Assembly (NCBI RefSeq): GCF_000004075.3
Contig: NC_026660.2
Span: forward strand, 16,697,837 to 16,761,836
Origin: Cucumis sativus
Taxonomy: Eukaryota; Streptophyta; Magnoliopsida; Cucurbitales; Cucurbitaceae
Direction of reading: 5' to 3'
DNA: 64,000 nt
Positions 61,164-64,000 of this stretch are shown here, in pieces. Below the pieces are notes generated by a model that saw nothing but the letters and a program-made list of their open reading frames with translations, did no database searches and had not been told where the DNA came from. A program made the translations under genes and the position numbers. Position 1 is the first letter of the stretch, and each line of letters starts with the position of its first letter.

Positions 61164-63894
61164 TTAAAGGAATAGAAATGACAAGGAGTATAAGATGCCC
61201 ATGATTGCAGCTGCGGTAATTATGTTATGCATAATGCGCTTATTGTCCTTGTTAGGTACCAAAGCCATTTTAAATGTATTTGTCAGCTCAGCAAGCCTGT
61301 AAGAAATCTGTAGGCGAGGCAAGGACACACATGGGATCAAAATGTGCACATTCAAAAGCTTCAACACGTAAAAGTAAATAACTAGTAATAATTACCGCCA
61401 TAAATAGGATAGTCGTAAACATGAAGTTCAATAAGGGATAATTTGGAATGATAATGAGCAACTTCTTCGGCTGGGCATCAGGAGCATTTGATCTGGAAGA
61501 TCAAGTTAAAGCGTAGAGTAGAGACCGTTATTAAAGTTAGTATACATGTATTAGGGTATGATCGTTTTTTGGATAAGAAATGATTTCATTGATGGGTGAG
61601 ATAATCTAAAGGATATACAAAATAGCCAGTCTACAAGATCAGTTTCCAGTTACCAGTTTCATTGTTAATAAATTGTTATGCCTACAGAATTTGAAATTTC
61701 GGAATTCATAAAAATGTATTGCGTTTCTTGGAAACTAATTTATGCATGTAACGACAAAACACTAGCTGAAAAAAGAGGTTCATAGTTTCATACCTTAACC
61801 AAATATGGAACTGCGAGATGTATGTGTCCAGTGAAATCTTTCCAATCCAACTGGATGGGTTTAAAGTAATTAAATGTTAAATTACATTATAAAACAAAGC
61901 AGTAAATGGGTTTTAAATAACAAATAAAATAGCAAACAAGAAGATTTACCCGAAAAGGGTCAACGTATAGCTACGGGAACTCTGGGTAACATTTCGTATA
62001 CATATGTAGGCCCTGCTCCACGTGAACAAGACGATACTTAACTAACATATATAGCTTTTCTATTTCAAATTCCATATAAGAAAAGGTTCACATACGTGAT
62101 GGGAATCCAAGAAGTGTAAGGATGATATTTGTTGTAAGTAATGCTGTCCAATTTGAATATGTACTCAAACCATAGATATGCGGCCTGAAAAGTAACAAAA
62201 CGGCTTGAACTAGAGGAAGGTAAAACCAGGACAAGACTGCGCTATATGTTAAAGTAACAAACATTCTACCGTTGCAGATGTCACAACAATTGTCGTTTTG
62301 ATGAATATCCTGGGCTTCAGTTTTGCATCATCTAACTTTTCAATCCACTTTTCAATCTATCAAAAGCATTCCATTGTAAAGAATTTCTTAAAGGAAAATG
62401 GACGATAAGATGGCTTATGTTGCCACGAAAGAACTAGAATTTTCAGGTATTAAAAACATGAAGATAGTACATGATCGAGCACGTTTAAACTTACAGTTGA
62501 ATAATAGTATGCATATATCATGCCTAATATCCAGATATAGCGATCAAGAGCTGTGCGGAAGTGCCACTCATACATAGGGGGCAAGTTTTCTACCTTTCGA
62601 TTTGGATCTTTATATCCTGCAATCAAAATTTCAAAGTTTAGGTTGGTTGGAGGAAATTCTCTATCCTCTAATAGATAAAATAGATCTAAAGCTACCTAGA
62701 AGGAAGGTAAATGGTTCCCAAAGGACGTCAAACACTCCAGGTATTTCCCACACCAGGACAACGACCAAAAAGGAAACAAAAAATTTGCCCACAATGACGG
62801 CTTTAATCTCATTGTACTTGTGAAGAACACCAATAATGCCACATACCACGAGAGAGAAAAAGGTATGCAAGGGGCAGATGTAGTATAACATGTAACTGTT
62901 GTCAAGGACTATGCAACACATAAACACCAAGAAATTAAGCCGCCACATCATCTGCTCAACAAAAAAGATGTAAAAAGTCAATGGAATAATAGTTTTGATC
63001 ACAAAAAAATTTTCTTTCAAAATTTACTAGCAAGAAATTGAAGAATCAACAGGAGAACATGCCTGAGCAAATCTAGAGAGGCTAAAATCTTTACGAGCAT
63101 AGTAATATGAAAAATTCCCAAATCCAGTCATCCACACGTAGGCAGCAACACATACACGACCCACATTGTAAATTTCTCTTGCATTAAAGTAATGGTACAT
63201 CAGAAAAATTACCTGTAGAGGAACAAAAAAAAATGAAGTTAGCACTTGTAACTTTGTAAACAACTTCACATTAAGAATGGCAAGATTAGGGATGAAAATA
63301 AAACTAAACGTAAATAGGAAACATGCTTCACTAAATTCAAATCTGCTGGTTGATGTGAGTCAGCAACTAACAAATAAACAACTGCCTGTTAAATGGATGC
63401 AAATTTTTTTAAGCTTATTTCAAACATACACACACATATTGATAAAAAAAACTGTGCTTTCATCGAGAGTAATGAAGAAAAGGCTAATAAATATGTGTAC
63501 GAGTGACTGACCTGCATCCATCCTTTCCACTCCTCCGTTTGATGCCTATTCAAGAAGAGCAAGGGTTTCACTGAAAATGGTGATTTATCTTGATGTATTT
63601 TGAATGTAGTAATTGCAGAAACCGTGATGAGAAGAAGCAAGAGGAAGGCGAAAAGATCTCGATTGTAACTCTGCAAAATTTTACGATGTAAGAAAGATTA
63701 GACCAGGGACAACTAGTGTGATAAGAACATATCAAAATGGTTTCTAATGAACAATGTAAAAAGAAAAACAAATAAATAAATTACTAAAAGAAATTGGAAG
63801 AAAGGAGTGCATTTAAGACACCTTTGTTCCTGTTCCAAATATATCAGTACGGTCACAGATGTAGAAGTATGCTAAAAGAAGACCAAGTTCGGAT
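61164..63894 (-). CDS. RWA-type wall polysaccharide O-acetyltransferase (5' partial)
   Basis: RWA (REDUCED WALL ACETYLATION) proteins are Golgi multi-pass proteins of the CAS1 family, needed to acetylate xylan, pectin and other wall polysaccharides. Eleven minus-strand exons are present: 63,894-63,822; 63,670-63,512; 63,212-63,063; 62,951-62,696; 62,616-62,495; 62,356-62,270; 62,184-62,096; 62,012-61,950; 61,850-61,794; 61,492-61,396; 61,307-61,164. In order they give [155 protein letters not shown] and [12 protein letters not shown]. The frame is intact throughout. The intron after RFAQ starts with GC (GCATGT), a rare but accepted donor. The N-terminal exons lie beyond 64,000. Closest Arabidopsis relatives are RWA1-RWA4; I cannot tell which. 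Confidence 0.94.
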
Positions 63895-64000
63895 CTGAGT
63901 GAGAAAGAGAGAAGTGTGTATTAATAAAAAAAAGGAACAAAATTCAACATTCGAGAGATGCACGTGTAAATATTTAGCTAAATTCAATGCAAGGGTTTAC

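Noticed and set aside
1-64000. CRISPR arrays, bacterial operons, Shine-Dalgarno sites, replication or attachment sites
   Set aside because: The window is plant nuclear DNA. Short tandem repeats seen here are microsatellites or small duplications without spacer structure.
1-64000. tRNA and rRNA genes
   Set aside because: No cloverleaf-type or rRNA sequence was recognised by eye. The only tRNA-like match is the retroelement primer site at 8,695-8,707. A tRNA search program was not available.

Overview
The window is nuclear DNA from a dicot plant, most likely a cucurbit. The evidence is plant-type split genes with GT-AG introns, AT-rich intergenic DNA, a plant TAS3 trans-acting siRNA locus, a chromovirus-type Ty3 retroelement and L1-type LINE debris. 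The family-level placement rests on recognition of the protein and repeat style, not on a search.

Layout. Positions 1-20,000 are a gene graveyard. All host-gene pieces there lie on the minus strand: broken fragments of TIM44 (about 0.94-2.18 kb), a kinesin-12/PAKRP1-type kinesin (5' exon near 17.3 kb and a motor exon present twice, near 16.9 and 5.7 kb), the HECT part of a UPL7-type ubiquitin ligase (6.1-15.9 kb) and a plastid-type malate dehydrogenase (18.7-19.8 kb). A Ty3 fossil with both LTRs and a 5-bp target duplication sits in a UPL7 intron (8,388-13,716). A Ty3 pol fragment and a LINE endonuclease fragment lie at 3.7-5.1 kb. A 0.7-kb segment containing the kinesin motor exon is directly repeated on both sides of the UPL7 block.

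Positions 20,000-34,500 are AT-rich and almost free of protein genes. They hold one clear RNA gene, a TAS3 locus on the minus strand (27,171-27,445). It has two adjacent tasiR-ARF units in exact 21-nt register (D7 and D8) with the downstream miR390 site, and a centrally mismatched upstream miR390 site. A promoter-like cluster with no gene lies at 20.79-21.0 kb.

Positions 34,500-64,000 are gene-rich: SFR2 galactolipid remodelling enzyme (+), a membrane DnaJ/Jiv90 protein (+), plastid ribosomal protein bS6c (+), a PCC13-62-type desiccation-related protein (+), an At3g48810-type PPR protein (-) and an RWA-type wall polysaccharide O-acetyltransferase (-, 5' end outside the window). Between the last two are two near-identical Mutator-type foldback MITEs, each with its own perfect 9-bp target duplication.

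Reading caution. Five of the six host genes in the right half carry one or more small frame-breaking indels, mostly single bases in homopolymer runs, while splice sites and downstream protein stay conserved. The likeliest cause is consensus error in a draft assembly. The left-hand fragments also lack whole exons and carry stops or a lost start codon, so those are true pseudogenes. The genes do not form one pathway. The shared themes I see are plastid and membrane functions (SFR2, bS6c, PCC13-62) and RNA regulation (TAS3).
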